Assembly: GCF_002846365.1 (NCBI RefSeq)
Contig: NZ_PJMW01000002.1
Location: 4,650,001 to 4,714,000 of the forward strand
Length of the DNA: 64,000 nucleotides
Direction: 5' to 3'
Source: Nocardia fluminea
GTDB lineage: Bacteria; Actinomycetota; Actinomycetes; Mycobacteriales; Mycobacteriaceae
Shown: positions 38,672 through 49,639 of the stretch, in pieces
Position numbering within the stretch: the stretch's first letter is position 1
How the letters are laid out: the number at the start of each line of letters is the position of its first letter
Program-made: the position numbers and the translations under genes
Notes under the pieces: model-generated
What the model was told of the DNA's origin: nothing
What the model saw: the letters and a program-made list of their open reading frames with translations, nothing else
The model's database searches: none

Positions 38672-38894
38672 GCGGTTTCCTCCGTGTCGTGCAGGCCCAC
38701 CGAACGAAACGGGAGCTCTGTACTGATCGCTCGAAAGCGACCAGAAGATAACACCGCATCCGATATTCGCTCTTCTATTGTCTTGCACCCCAGCATTTCT
38801 GAGGACGGACGGGTATCTCTCGCACAATCCCGCCCCGTCGTCGTCCCGCTGTCCGGGCAGGGTGTGCTGTCCGGGAATCGGCGGTCGCCAGGGA

Positions 38895-38900
38895 TATGCT
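38895..38900 (+). promoter_or_regulatory. -10 box for leaderless MFS gene
   Basis: TATGCT ends 6 bases before the GTG at 38907, without a Shine-Dalgarno sequence. Confidence 0.5.
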
Positions 38901-38906
38901 CGTCCG

Positions 38907-40502
38907 GTGGGCACAGCGGCGGCGGAGCGGATCTCGACCTGGGCTCCGTTGCGTTCACCGGTGTTCCGGGCGCTGTGGATCGCTCAGCTCGTGTCGAATC
39001 TGGGCACATGGATGCAGACCGTCGGCGCGCAGTGGATCCTGGTGGATCAGCCGAACGCCGCGGCACTGGTGTCGTTCGTGCAGACCGCGCTCGCGCTGCC
39101 GGTGATGTTGCTGTCGATCCCGTCGGGCGTGCTGGCCGACCTGGTCGACCGGCGCAGGCTGCTGATCGGCGCGCAGACCGGGATGGCGGTCGCCTCGCTC
39201 ACCCTCACCGTCTTCACCGCGACCGGTCACACCACGCCCGCGGTACTGCTCAGCCTGCTGTTCCTGCTCGGCTGCGGGCAGGCGCTCACCGCGCCCGCCT
39301 GGCAGGCGGTGCAGCCCGAGCTGGTGCCGCGCGATCAGATCACCTCCGCGGCGGCGCTGGGCAGCATGAGCGTCAATATCGGCCGAGCCGTCGGTCCCGC
39401 GGTGGCGGGGGTGATCGTGTCCATCGCCGGGCCGACCGTGGTGTTCGGGTTCAACACCGTGTCCTTCGTCGGCATCGTCGCGGTGCTGCTGGTGTCGAAG
39501 TGGCCGACGCGGACGAGTCCGCTGCCCAGCGAACGGCCGCTGGCGGCATTGCAGGCGGGCACCCGGTTCATCCGCGCCGCGCCCGCGATCAGACGGGTGC
39601 TGTTTCGCGCGATCCTGTTCATCGCGCCCGCCAGCGCCGTCTGGTCGCTGCTGCCGGTGATCGCGCACGACCGGCTCGGGCTGTCGTCCTCCGGGTACGG
39701 ACTGCTGCTCGGCGCGCTCGGGCTCGGCGCGGTCTGCGGGGCGCTCGGATTGTCGCGGTTGCGGGTGCTGTTCAACCCCACCCAGCGGCTCGCGCTGGCC
39801 GCGGTCCTGTTCGGGCTCGGCGCGATCGCGACCGCGCTGGTCCACCAGGTGGTGCTGGTGCTCGTGTTACTGGTGGGGGCCGGGCTGGCGTGGTTGCTGG
39901 CGATGTCGACGCTGAACTCGACCATGCAGTTGCTCCTGCCCGCCTGGGTTCGCGCGCGTGGGCTGTCGGTGTACATGCTGGTGTTCATGGGCGGGCAGGC
40001 GATCGGTTCGCTGCTCTGGGGTCTGGTCGCCGGCGCCTATGGTGCCGTGGCGGCACTGCTGATCGCGGCGGTGCTGCTGGCAGGCTGCGCGGTGAGCACC
40101 GTGTGGTGGCCGATCCGGCACAACGTCGAGGAGATCGACCTCTCCCCGGCGGCATACTGGCCCGAACCGCAACTCGTCGTCGAGCCGGAACCCGAGGACG
40201 GCCCCGTCCTGGTGATGCGCGGATACGACGTGCCTGCCCCCGACGTCGCCGCCTTCACCGACTCGATGGCGCTGGTCGGGCGATCGAGGCAGCGCACGGG
40301 CGCGATGGAATGGCGGCTCTACCGCGACGTCGGCACCGTCGACCGTTTCGTCGAAGCCTTCGTCGTGCGGTCCTGGGCCGAGCACATGCACCAGCACCAG
40401 GTGCGCCTGACCGCTCGTGACCGGGAGATCGAAGAGACCGTCGCCCAGTACTCCGCAGGCCCCCACACGGTCTCACACCTGGTCGCAGTCGAGCCTGGTT
40501 AG
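38907..40502 (+). CDS. MFS exporter with C-terminal soluble domain
   Basis: A 531-residue transporter of the EntS-like (MFS_3) group. It starts RISTWAPLRSPVFRALWIAQ and has the MFS loop 2-3 motif DLVDRRRLLIGAQ near residue 84, with about 11-12 hydrophobic helices up to residue ~405. A cytoplasmic domain of ~120 residues follows (VLVMRGYDVPAPDVAAFTDS, GAMEWRLYRDVGTVDRFVEA, SWAEHMHQHQVRLTARDREI), resembling a ferredoxin-like antibiotic-biosynthesis-monooxygenase fold; this fusion recurs in related exporters. Substrate unknown. GTG 38907 is supported by a -10 box directly upstream. Confidence 0.85.
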   Translation: MGTAAAERISTWAPLRSPVFRALWIAQLVSNLGTWMQTVGAQWILVDQPNAAALVSFVQTALALPVMLLSIPSGVLADLVDRRRLLIGAQTGMAVASLTLTVFTATGHTTPAVLLSLLFLLGCGQALTAPAWQAVQPELVPRDQITSAAALGSMSVNIGRAVGPAVAGVIVSIAGPTVVFGFNTVSFVGIVAVLLVSKWPTRTSPLPSERPLAALQAGTRFIRAAPAIRRVLFRAILFIAPASAVWSLLPVIAHDRLGLSSSGYGLLLGALGLGAVCGALGLSRLRVLFNPTQRLALAAVLFGLGAIATALVHQVVLVLVLLVGAGLAWLLAMSTLNSTMQLLLPAWVRARGLSVYMLVFMGGQAIGSLLWGLVAGAYGAVAALLIAAVLLAGCAVSTVWWPIRHNVEEIDLSPAAYWPEPQLVVEPEPEDGPVLVMRGYDVPAPDVAAFTDSMALVGRSRQRTGAMEWRLYRDVGTVDRFVEAFVVRSWAEHMHQHQVRLTARDREIEETVAQYSAGPHTVSHLVAVEPG

Positions 40503-40523
40503 ACCAGTCGGTCCCGCACCACC

Positions 40524-40529
40524 TAGGAT
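40524..40529 (+). promoter_or_regulatory. -10 box for leaderless secG
   Basis: TAGGAT ends 7 bases before the ATG at 40537. The ATG at 40528 overlaps this box and is probably not used. Confidence 0.55.
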
Positions 40530-40536
40530 GAACGGC

Positions 40537-40770
40537 ATGTCGCTGTTCCTCGATATCCTCCTTGTGATCACCAGCTTGCTGTTGGTGCTGCTGGTGCTGC
40601 TGCACCGCGCCAAGGGTGGCGGCTTGTCCAGCCTCTTCGGTGGCGGCGTGCAGTCGAGCCTGTCCGGCTCCACCGTCGTCGAGAAGAACCTCGACCGCAT
40701 CACCATCTTCGTCGGCATCGTCTGGTTCATCGCGATCCTCGGCATCGGCCTCGAGATCAAGTTCGCCTGA
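40537..40770 (+). CDS. secG: Preprotein translocase subunit SecG
   Basis: SecG is the small accessory subunit of the SecYEG channel. The 77-residue protein has two transmembrane helices (ILLVITSLLLVLLVLLHRAK and TIFVGIVWFIAILGIGLEI) separated by the conserved GGGLSSLFGGGVQSSLSGST and VVEKNLDR loop. It is almost identical in layout to mycobacterial SecG of the same length. It follows the MFS gene by 34 bases, but the -10 box next to its start suggests its own leaderless transcript. It converges on the E1 gene with a 4-base gap. Confidence 0.96.
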   Translation: MSLFLDILLVITSLLLVLLVLLHRAKGGGLSSLFGGGVQSSLSGSTVVEKNLDRITIFVGIVWFIAILGIGLEIKFA

Positions 40771-40774
40771 CGGG

Positions 40775-42937
<2,163 letters not shown>

Positions 42938-43159
42938 CGCCACAACTCCTCGCCCGCGGTCGAGTCGACGTCCGAACCGTCGGCATGCCAGGAAACCGAT
43001 GCTAGTGCCTGTGCCTCCGGATCCAGGGAGAACCGATGATGGGCTGACAGACAGTGGTCCGGGGGACCGCATGTTTCCGAAAGCGCGAGGGCTGTCGAGG
43101 CTGTCAGGGTAGCTCTACGCCGCGGAGAGGCGGGCGGTGAGAGCGCCAGGAGGCAGATC

Positions 43160-44125
43160 ATGCGAGGCAGAGTTCCTGTTCGGATGCGGGTGTTGGCCGC
43201 CCTGAAGGGCGGGCCGGATTGGGATTCGATCACCCCGGCCGAGGTTGTCGAGGCGCGCACGGCGCAGGAGAAGTTGCGCCGGTCCGCTTTCGGGACGTTC
43301 ATCACGGGTCGGCCGGATCCCGGTGCGCTAGGGACGGATCACACGCTCGCACCGGCCGGTCGCACGCTGCGTGTTCGCGTGCATCGGCCGGTGCGCGGGG
43401 GTTCGCGGTTACCGTTGATCGTCGCGTTTCACGGCGGCGGATTCATCAGCGGGACGCCCGAGCAGGACGATTGGCTGCTGAGTCATCTGGCCGCCGAGTG
43501 TCCGGCTGTGGTGGCCTCGGTGGACTATCGGCTCGCACCCGAGCATCCGATTCCCGCCGCTGTCGAGGATGCCCGCGACGCGGTACCGCTGCTCGTCGCG
43601 CGGGCGGGGGAGTGGGGCGCGGACGGTACCCGGCTCGCACTGCTCGGCAGCAGCGCGGGCGCCACCCTCGCGGCCCTGACCGGCTTCGGCACTCCTGAGC
43701 TGCGGACGCAGGTGCTGATCAACCCCCAACTCGACTGGACCGACGCGGTATTCGATTATCCCTCGTTCACCGAGAACGCGAACAGTCCCACCGCGACACC
43801 CGCGAACTGCCGTGCGGTGCAACGCATCGCGCTTCCCGCGGGCTTCGACGCGCGACAGATATCGCCGATGTTCTACGACGATCTCGCCGGGGGCGCCCCC
43901 ACTCTCATCCAGTCCGCCGGCCTCGACCCGCTGGAAGATCAGTCGTCCGCCTACGCCGCCCGTTTGCGGCGGGCCGGTGTCGAGGTGACGCTGACCCGCT
44001 ATGCCGAAGCGACACACGGCTTCCTGAGCATGCGGGGCGTCATCCCCGCCGCCGGGCCCGCCCGCGCGGAGATTCTCGACCATCTGCGAAGCCACCTGGC
44101 GCTGCGTTCCGGAGCGCGTCGATGA
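43160..44125 (+). CDS. HSL-family alpha/beta hydrolase
   Basis: A 321-residue esterase of the hormone-sensitive-lipase family. The oxyanion motif is HGGGF near residue 91, the nucleophile elbow GSSAGA near residue 169, the catalytic Asp lies in AGLDPLEDQ near residue 254, and the His in EATHGFLSM near residue 285. There is no signal peptide, so it acts in the cytoplasm. ATG 43160 follows GGAGG by 9 bases. Its stop overlaps the start of an ABC transporter gene (ATGA), so substrate handling is probably linked to that transporter, for example hydrolysis of an imported ester; that is inference. Confidence 0.85.
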   Translation: MRGRVPVRMRVLAALKGGPDWDSITPAEVVEARTAQEKLRRSAFGTFITGRPDPGALGTDHTLAPAGRTLRVRVHRPVRGGSRLPLIVAFHGGGFISGTPEQDDWLLSHLAAECPAVVASVDYRLAPEHPIPAAVEDARDAVPLLVARAGEWGADGTRLALLGSSAGATLAALTGFGTPELRTQVLINPQLDWTDAVFDYPSFTENANSPTATPANCRAVQRIALPAGFDARQISPMFYDDLAGGAPTLIQSAGLDPLEDQSSAYAARLRRAGVEVTLTRYAEATHGFLSMRGVIPAAGPARAEILDHLRSHLALRSGARR

Positions 44126-45888
44126 CCGTGCTCGATGAACAGCGGGCAACGAGTCTCCTGAGCTTGCTCCGACCGTTTCTCGGCAGTTTCGGCGCGGTGG
44201 TGATCCTGCAGGTCGTAGGGGCCGTCGCGGGGTTGGCCCCGTTGCTCGCCGTAGTCGAAGTGGGTCGCATCTTGCTGTCGCCCGACGCGGTCGACCACGC
44301 TCATGTGTGGCTCGTCGTGCTGGCCGGTGCGACGGGTCTGCTCGTCCGATTGCTCTGTACCGCGTCGTCTTCGGCGATCGGGCACCTCCTCGACGATCGT
44401 GTCCAGCTGTCGTTCCGCCGGCAGCTGGCCGATCAGCTGGGCCGGGTGCCGATCGGCTGGTTCGCGCGGCGCCGCACCGGTGAACTGGCGAAGATCGTCG
44501 GCGACGACGTGAGCGCGGTACACCCCTTCATCGCGCACGCGCCCGGCGAACTGGTCTCGGCGTTCGTCGTGCCGTGGGTCTCGCTGATCTACCTGTTCAC
44601 CGTCGACTGGCGGCTCACGCTCATCACGCTGATCCCGGTGGTGCTGGCGATCGCGCTCGTTCCGTTGATGATGACTCCCACCCGGCTGCGTGAACAGCAG
44701 GACTTCGACACGGCCATGGGTGGTATCGCCAGCTCGGTCGTCGAGTTCGTGCAGGGGATCGCGGTGGTGAAGGCCTTCGGTGGTTCCGAACGTGCCCACC
44801 GCCGATTCCGCACGGCCACTGATGATTTCGCCGACATCTTCCTGCGGATGGTGCGCGGCCTGGCGGGCATCGCGGCGGGTATGCAGGTGGCGCTGTCGCC
44901 ACCGTTCGTGCTGCTGGTGGTGCTCATCGGCGGCACGGTGCTGATCACCCACGGCGGGATGGCCCCGGCCGATCTGCTGCCGTTCCTGCTGCTCGGCATC
45001 GGGCTCACCGCCCCCGTGGCGGCGCTCGGACACGGTTTCGACGATCTCCAGGCCGCACGGCGCGCGGCAGGCCGGATCCGTGACGTCCTCGACGAGGCGC
45101 CGCTGCCCGAGCCGGCCCAGGCGACAGCGCCGCGGGGGCACCGCGTGCGGTTCCAAGGCGTCCGCTTCGGCTACGACGCCGAACACGAAGTGCTGCGCGG
45201 GATCGACCTGGTACTGGAACCCGGCACCGTCACCGCACTCGTCGGACCGTCGGGCAGCGGCAAATCCACTCTGGTCCAGCTGCTGCCGCGGTTCTTCGAC
45301 CCGACCCACGGCACCGTCTCCCTCGGCGGCGTCGACCTGCGGGAACTCGGTAGCCGCGCGCTCTATCGCACGGTCTCGTTCGTCTTCCAGGATGTGCGAC
45401 TGCTGCGCGCCTCGGTCGCGGACAACATCGCCCTCGCCGTTCCTCATGCCGACCGCGACACCGTGATGCGCGCCGCCCGACTGGCGAACATCCATGACCG
45501 CGTCCTCGAACTGCCACACGGCTACGACACCGTGATCGGCGACGACATCGCCCTGTCCGGCGGTGAGGCACAACGGATCTCGCTGGCTCGCGCCCTGCTC
45601 GCCGATGCCCCGGTCCTGGTCCTCGACGAAGCGACAGCGTTCGCGGACCCGCAGACCGAACAGGCCGTGCGGCAGGCACTGTCGACACTGGGTCGTGACC
45701 GGACCATCCTGGTCATCGCGCACCGGCTGGAAACGATCGCCGACGCCGACACCGTCGTGCTGCTCGACAACGGCACGATCATCGAACAGGGCAGACCCGC
45801 CGATCTGCTTGCCCGACAGGGGAAATTCGCCGACTTCTGGCACGCGCACCGCACGGTGACCGCGCAACTACAGGGAGACCCACGATGA
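44122..45888 (+). CDS. ABC half-transporter, exporter fold (first of pair)
   Basis: A 588-residue fusion of six-helix membrane domain (residues ~15-315) and nucleotide-binding domain (~335-585). The ATPase has Walker A GPSGSGKST, Q-loop VFQDVRLL, signature LSGGEAQRI, Walker B VLVLDEATAF and H-loop IAHRLETIA. Together with the next gene it should form a heterodimer. Overall style is that of the IrtA/IrtB group (mycobactin import) and of peptide/siderophore-linked exporters, but the N-terminal siderophore-reductase domain of IrtA is absent. It overlaps the hydrolase upstream and the second half-transporter downstream by ATGA-type junctions. Confidence 0.85.
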   Translation: MTVLDEQRATSLLSLLRPFLGSFGAVVILQVVGAVAGLAPLLAVVEVGRILLSPDAVDHAHVWLVVLAGATGLLVRLLCTASSSAIGHLLDDRVQLSFRRQLADQLGRVPIGWFARRRTGELAKIVGDDVSAVHPFIAHAPGELVSAFVVPWVSLIYLFTVDWRLTLITLIPVVLAIALVPLMMTPTRLREQQDFDTAMGGIASSVVEFVQGIAVVKAFGGSERAHRRFRTATDDFADIFLRMVRGLAGIAAGMQVALSPPFVLLVVLIGGTVLITHGGMAPADLLPFLLLGIGLTAPVAALGHGFDDLQAARRAAGRIRDVLDEAPLPEPAQATAPRGHRVRFQGVRFGYDAEHEVLRGIDLVLEPGTVTALVGPSGSGKSTLVQLLPRFFDPTHGTVSLGGVDLRELGSRALYRTVSFVFQDVRLLRASVADNIALAVPHADRDTVMRAARLANIHDRVLELPHGYDTVIGDDIALSGGEAQRISLARALLADAPVLVLDEATAFADPQTEQAVRQALSTLGRDRTILVIAHRLETIADADTVVLLDNGTIIEQGRPADLLARQGKFADFWHAHRTVTAQLQGDPR

Positions 45889-47594
45889 TTCGCATGTTGT
45901 TGCGCGTGCTCGGAGCCGACTACGCGGGTCCGGTCCGGCGCACGGTCGCGCTGATGACGGTCACCGCGGTCGCCGAAGGCCTGTCCTATGCGCTGCTCGT
46001 TCCCGTCCTGCGGGCGCTGTTCAGCGACGACCCCGCCACCGCGCGACCCTGGCTGATCGCGTTCGGTGGCGCCGTCGCGCTCTATGCCGTACTGCGCTAC
46101 CGCAGTGATCTTTCCGGATTCCGTGTCGGCACGACGCTGCTGCGCGGGGTGTACTACCGACTCGGTGACCACCTGGCCCGACTGCCCATCGGTTGGTACA
46201 CGACTGGTCGCGTGGGTGAGGTGTCGGTGCTCGCCAGTCGCGGTGTACTGCAGGCGTTGAGCGTGCTCGCCCACTTGCTGGCGCCGCTCATCTCGGCCGC
46301 CGTGACGCCGCTGACGATCATCGTCGTGATGTTCGCGTCCAACTGGCAGATGGGGCTGGCCGCGGCCGTCGCCGTGCCGATCGTGGCGGCGATCCAGGTC
46401 CGGTCCGGTCGTGCGATGGCGGTCGGTGACGCGCAACGGCACGAGCGTGACCATGACGCCGCGCACCGGGTGATCGAATATCTGCAGGCCCAGCCTGTGC
46501 TGCGCGCCGGAGGGCGTACCGCCGAACGGTTCGATCTGCTCGACGATGCGCTCCAGGAAGTGGCGCGCAGCTCGCGCCGCCGAGCCTTCACGGCGCTGCC
46601 CGGAATCCTCGGCCTCTCGCTCGCGGTGCAAGCGGTGTTCACCGGCCTGCTCGCCCTCGGCACCTATCTCGCCCTCGGGGGAGACATCGGTGCGGCCGAG
46701 TTCTCGGCGATACTGATCCTGGCGGCTCGCTGCGCCGACCCGCTGCTGTCACTCGCCGATATCGGCGGCCAACTGCGCGGTGCCCGATCCGAGCTGACGC
46801 GTCTCGAGGCACTGCTGCGGACCGAAACGCTGCCGGAACCCAGCACTCCGCTCGAACCGAAGACCCATGATCTGACCTTCGACGCCGTCACCTTCCGGCA
46901 CGGCACCCGTACGGTGCTCGACGATGTATCGCTGACGATTCCGGGCGGACAACGGGTGGCCGTGGTCGGGCCTTCCGGTGCGGGCAAAACCACGCTCCTG
47001 CAACTGATCGCCCGCTTCTACGATGTCGACGCAGGCACCGTCCGCATCGGCGGCGTCGACGTGCGCTCCATCAGTACCGAAACACTGATGGCCCAGTTCG
47101 CCATCGTCTTCCAGGACGTCTACCTCTTCGACGGCACGATCGAGGACAACATCCGCCTCGGCCGCCCCGACGCCACCGACGACGAGGTGCGGACCGCCGC
47201 CACCGCGGCCCGCCTCGACGAGGTGATCGACCGGCTCCCCGGGGGCTGGGCAGCCGACGTCGTCGAAGGCGGCAGCCTCCTGTCCGGCGGTGAGCGCCAA
47301 CGTGTCTCGATCGCCCGCGCCCTCCTGAAAGACGCTCCGATCGTCCTGCTCGACGAAGTGACGTCCGCCCTCGACCCGCTGAACGAGGCCGCGGTCCACG
47401 AGGGCATCGAACGCCTGATGGCCGGGCGCACCGTCGTCATGGTGGCCCACCGCCTGCGCACCGTCCACCGCGCCGACCGCATCCTCTTCCTCGACCACGC
47501 CCACATCGCCGAAGACGGCACCCACGAGCAACTGCTCCACCGAGCAGGCCGCTACGCCACCTTCTGGACAAGCTCCCTGACCCCGGTCACCTGA
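45885..47594 (+). CDS. ABC half-transporter, exporter fold (second of pair)
   Basis: A 569-residue partner of the preceding protein with the same architecture: six membrane helices in residues ~20-300, then an ATPase domain with Walker A GPSGAGKTT near residue 365, Q-loop VFQDVYLF, signature LSGGERQRV, Walker B IVLLDEVTSAL and H-loop VAHRLRTVH. Both ATP sites of the heterodimer look catalytically complete. The ATG lies inside the previous gene's stop. It resembles IrtB-type transporters; import of a ferri-siderophore or export of a small peptide are both possible. Downstream begins a remnant-bearing island. Confidence 0.85.
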   Translation: MIRMLLRVLGADYAGPVRRTVALMTVTAVAEGLSYALLVPVLRALFSDDPATARPWLIAFGGAVALYAVLRYRSDLSGFRVGTTLLRGVYYRLGDHLARLPIGWYTTGRVGEVSVLASRGVLQALSVLAHLLAPLISAAVTPLTIIVVMFASNWQMGLAAAVAVPIVAAIQVRSGRAMAVGDAQRHERDHDAAHRVIEYLQAQPVLRAGGRTAERFDLLDDALQEVARSSRRRAFTALPGILGLSLAVQAVFTGLLALGTYLALGGDIGAAEFSAILILAARCADPLLSLADIGGQLRGARSELTRLEALLRTETLPEPSTPLEPKTHDLTFDAVTFRHGTRTVLDDVSLTIPGGQRVAVVGPSGAGKTTLLQLIARFYDVDAGTVRIGGVDVRSISTETLMAQFAIVFQDVYLFDGTIEDNIRLGRPDATDDEVRTAATAARLDEVIDRLPGGWAADVVEGGSLLSGGERQRVSIARALLKDAPIVLLDEVTSALDPLNEAAVHEGIERLMAGRTVVMVAHRLRTVHRADRILFLDHAHIAEDGTHEQLLHRAGRYATFWTSSLTPVT

Positions 47595-47614
47595 CACGAC
47601 GGAGCCGGCCACGA

Positions 47615-47870
47615 TCATCGCGGCCAGTCCCACCAGTCATCGGACAGAAGTAGATTATCGTCGGGAAGCCAACTCCCCGGTGCGATTCCGGTGCCGTCGC
47701 CAGGCTCGCCCCACGGGGCGAACAGATCCGCGGGGACAAAGTCGATCTCCGCGAGATTCTGTTCGGGGCTCGGTGATCCGCTCACCGGTTCGGCATCGCC
47801 GCGGATCAGATCCGGGTTGGGCTCCGGGGTATCGCGCGAGTCGAGGGTGACCGGTTGACTGGGGGGGCTC
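47615..47870 (-). pseudogene. C-terminal fragment of an unknown acidic protein
   Basis: The minus frame ending at 47615 encodes a Pro/Asp-rich sequence (DSRDTPEPNPDLIRGDAEPV, DFVPADLFAPWGEPGDG, SDDWWDWPR at the end) that has protein-like composition. Further upstream the same frame turns into low-quality Arg/Pro-rich sequence, and no good start or ribosome binding site is visible. I treat it as the tail of a broken gene. No family is recognised; it could instead be a short functional gene with an unrecognised start. Confidence 0.35.
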
Positions 47871-48004
47871 GTCAGAGGTCGTATCGACTGAATGGGGGGT
47901 GATAGTCCGCTGTTTCGGTGACGCAAGGCGCTTTGTCCTCGGCAGCGGTGCGAAGGTGACCGGATCGAATTCCGAGAGTTCCGGCGGCGCGGTGGATTGC
48001 CGGG

Positions 48005-48382
48005 GTGGCGTCGGGCGGGTTGTCGATTGCGCGCGCTCCCGCGTGGACGAAGCACAATGACGACTTCAAGGGAATGACGCAGGATGACCTGGCAGAGAAG
48101 GTCTACCAGATCGTCTCCGGCTCACAGATGGAGCGGCTCGGGCAGGATTACAAGGGTGATCCGGTGATGATGAGCTATGACGGATTCATCGTTGTCATAG
48201 ATCCGAGCACCACCGACCACGGCACCGTCTACCGGCCTAAAGACCCGTTGGGCGAGTTCATTCGCCTAACCGGTCAGGTCCAGGACCCGTCCCTCGGCGA
48301 CGGAAAGGACGGGACGCGTACAGGATCACAACCTCCTGGTGGCACAGGAGGCACACAGTCCGGAAAAACTGGTGCGAAGTAG
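48005..48382 (+). pseudogene. C-terminal remnant, possibly of a toxin-like protein
   Basis: From about base 48050 the frame reads HNDDFKGMTQDDLAEKVYQI, then SGSQMERLGQDYKGDPVMMS, YDGFIVVIDPSTTDHGTVYR, and a Gly/Thr-rich tail ending AK. This looks like a compact C-terminal domain of a larger protein. The upstream part of the frame is degenerate and has a stop at 47957-47959, so the N-terminal carrier is missing. A small unrelated gene begins 30 bases after its stop, the usual position of an immunity gene. I cannot name the domain; a toxin role is a guess from layout. Confidence 0.4.
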
Positions 48383-48412
48383 GTGTTCGGGGCTCGATCG
48401 AAGGGATCCACT

Positions 48413-48808
48413 GTGGAATACGATATGGCGGCGCTGAGTATCAGGGAGCGCGATTTCGTCGACGCGTGCCTTGCCAGCTGGACGGGGATATCGACGAACG
48501 CGCCGATACCTGTACGCGCGCTCGGATATGCGGATCGAGATCATTTCGATGATGAAGTCGACAGGTTGCGTCGAGCGACTTCCGCTGGGGCGAAACTGTC
48601 CGAGGTCGACACGGCGCGGGTCTTGTTCCTGAGCGAACTGGCCTTCGGCAGCGACCTCTTCGGAGCAGGCGTGGAATTCCGCTTGGTCAGCTCGTTTCCC
48701 GATGACGAGGGTATCGCCGTGCTTCGGACGCTGCAACGCAGGTTGTACACACGTACTGGCGCGCGCTCACTGTTCAATCCCGACCTCTACGCGCCGCGAA
48801 ACGACTAG
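48413..48808 (+). CDS. Small protein of unknown function, possible immunity protein
   Basis: A 131-residue acidic soluble protein. It begins VEYDMAALSIRERDFVDACL from GTG 48413, which has AAGGGA about 8 bases upstream (GTG 48383 in the same frame lacks one). Later segments are VRALGYADRDHFDDEVDRLR, LSEVDTARVLFLSELAFGSD and GVEFRLVSSFPDDEGIAVLR. No motif is recognised. Small size, acidity and location directly behind a toxin-like C-terminal remnant fit an orphaned immunity gene, but this is inference. Confidence 0.5.
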   Translation: MEYDMAALSIRERDFVDACLASWTGISTNAPIPVRALGYADRDHFDDEVDRLRRATSAGAKLSEVDTARVLFLSELAFGSDLFGAGVEFRLVSSFPDDEGIAVLRTLQRRLYTRTGARSLFNPDLYAPRND

Positions 48809-48853
48809 CCGATAAGTCGGGCCCCGATCAGGGGCCCGACTCGGTCAGGTCTG

Positions 48854-49639
48854 TTATTCCTCGTCGAGGAGCAAACCCGTTGCCGCGGGTTCGTCGATCA
48901 CCCAGGTGGTCGACTCGATGCCGACCGCGCCGGCCGAGGGGATGTCGTCGGGGGAGGCGCCGTTGACGGCGGCGGCTACCGCGGCGGCCTTGGCTTCGCC
49001 GCTGACCACCAGCATCACGTGGCGGGAGCGGTGGATGGCGGGCAGGGTCATGCTCACCCGCGTCGGCGGGGGTTTCGGGCAATTATGGACGGCGACAACG
49101 TAATCCGTTGTCTCCTGGACCGCGGGGGAGTGCGGGAACAGGGAGTCGATGTGGCCTTCGGGGCCCATGCCGAGAACCGTGAGGTCGAACTCGCCGCGTT
49201 CGTCGAGTTCGGTGTGCACGAGCTGGGCGTAGGCGGCCGCGGCTTCCTCCGGGGTGCTGTAGGGGCCGTCGGAGGGGCCGATCGGGAAGACGTGGGCCGG
49301 GTTCAGCGGGACGAAGTCCAGCAGCGCCTCGCGGGCCTGGAGTTCGTTGCGATCCTTGTCGCCCGTGGGGACGAATCGCTCGTCGCCCCAGTAGACGTAG
49401 AGGGTGGACCAGTCGATGTCGCCGGGTGACCGGCGCACGCGTTGGAGCAGGCGGATGCCGTCGCTGCCGCCGGTGAGCGAGACCGAGGCGTGGCCGCGTT
49501 CGGCCTGGGCGGAGACGATCACGTCGACGAACCGTTCGGCGGCCGCGTCGGCGAGCAGCTCGGCGTCGTCGTGGATCTCGATCGTGTTGGCGGGAAATTC
49601 GGCACCGAGGTCGTCGTGCACGTCGATATGGTCACTCAT
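48854..49639 (-). CDS. pgl: 6-phosphogluconolactonase
   Basis: Pgl (DevB) hydrolyses 6-phosphogluconolactone to 6-phosphogluconate in the oxidative pentose phosphate pathway. The 261-residue protein has SLTGGSDGIRLLQRV near residue 54, the WGDERFVP motif near residue 85 and GMGPEGHIDSLFPHS near residue 158 with the catalytic His. The ATG at 49639 overlaps the end of opcA by 8 bases. It is the last gene of the tkt-tal-zwf-opcA-pgl operon. Confidence 0.96.
   Translation of the reverse strand: MSDHIDVHDDLGAEFPANTIEIHDDAELLADAAAERFVDVIVSAQAERGHASVSLTGGSDGIRLLQRVRRSPGDIDWSTLYVYWGDERFVPTGDKDRNELQAREALLDFVPLNPAHVFPIGPSDGPYSTPEEAAAAYAQLVHTELDERGEFDLTVLGMGPEGHIDSLFPHSPAVQETTDYVVAVHNCPKPPPTRVSMTLPAIHRSRHVMLVVSGEAKAAAVAAAVNGASPDDIPSAGAVGIESTTWVIDEPAATGLLLDEE

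Larger units (their letters stand above)
47595..48412. other. Lower-GC island with gene remnants
   Basis: Between the ABC pair and a small unknown gene lie about 800 bases whose base composition is visibly less GC-rich than the rest (especially 47870-48420). They contain an open minus-strand C-terminal frame, a plus-strand C-terminal remnant at 48005-48382, and no intact gene with a family. Stop codons interrupt all plus frames between 47880 and 47965. This looks like the residue of an acquired module. Confidence 0.5.

Noticed and set aside
43999..45867. 622-residue open frame on the minus strand
   Set aside because: Antisense shadow of the ABC half-transporter with Arg/His/Gln-rich composition.
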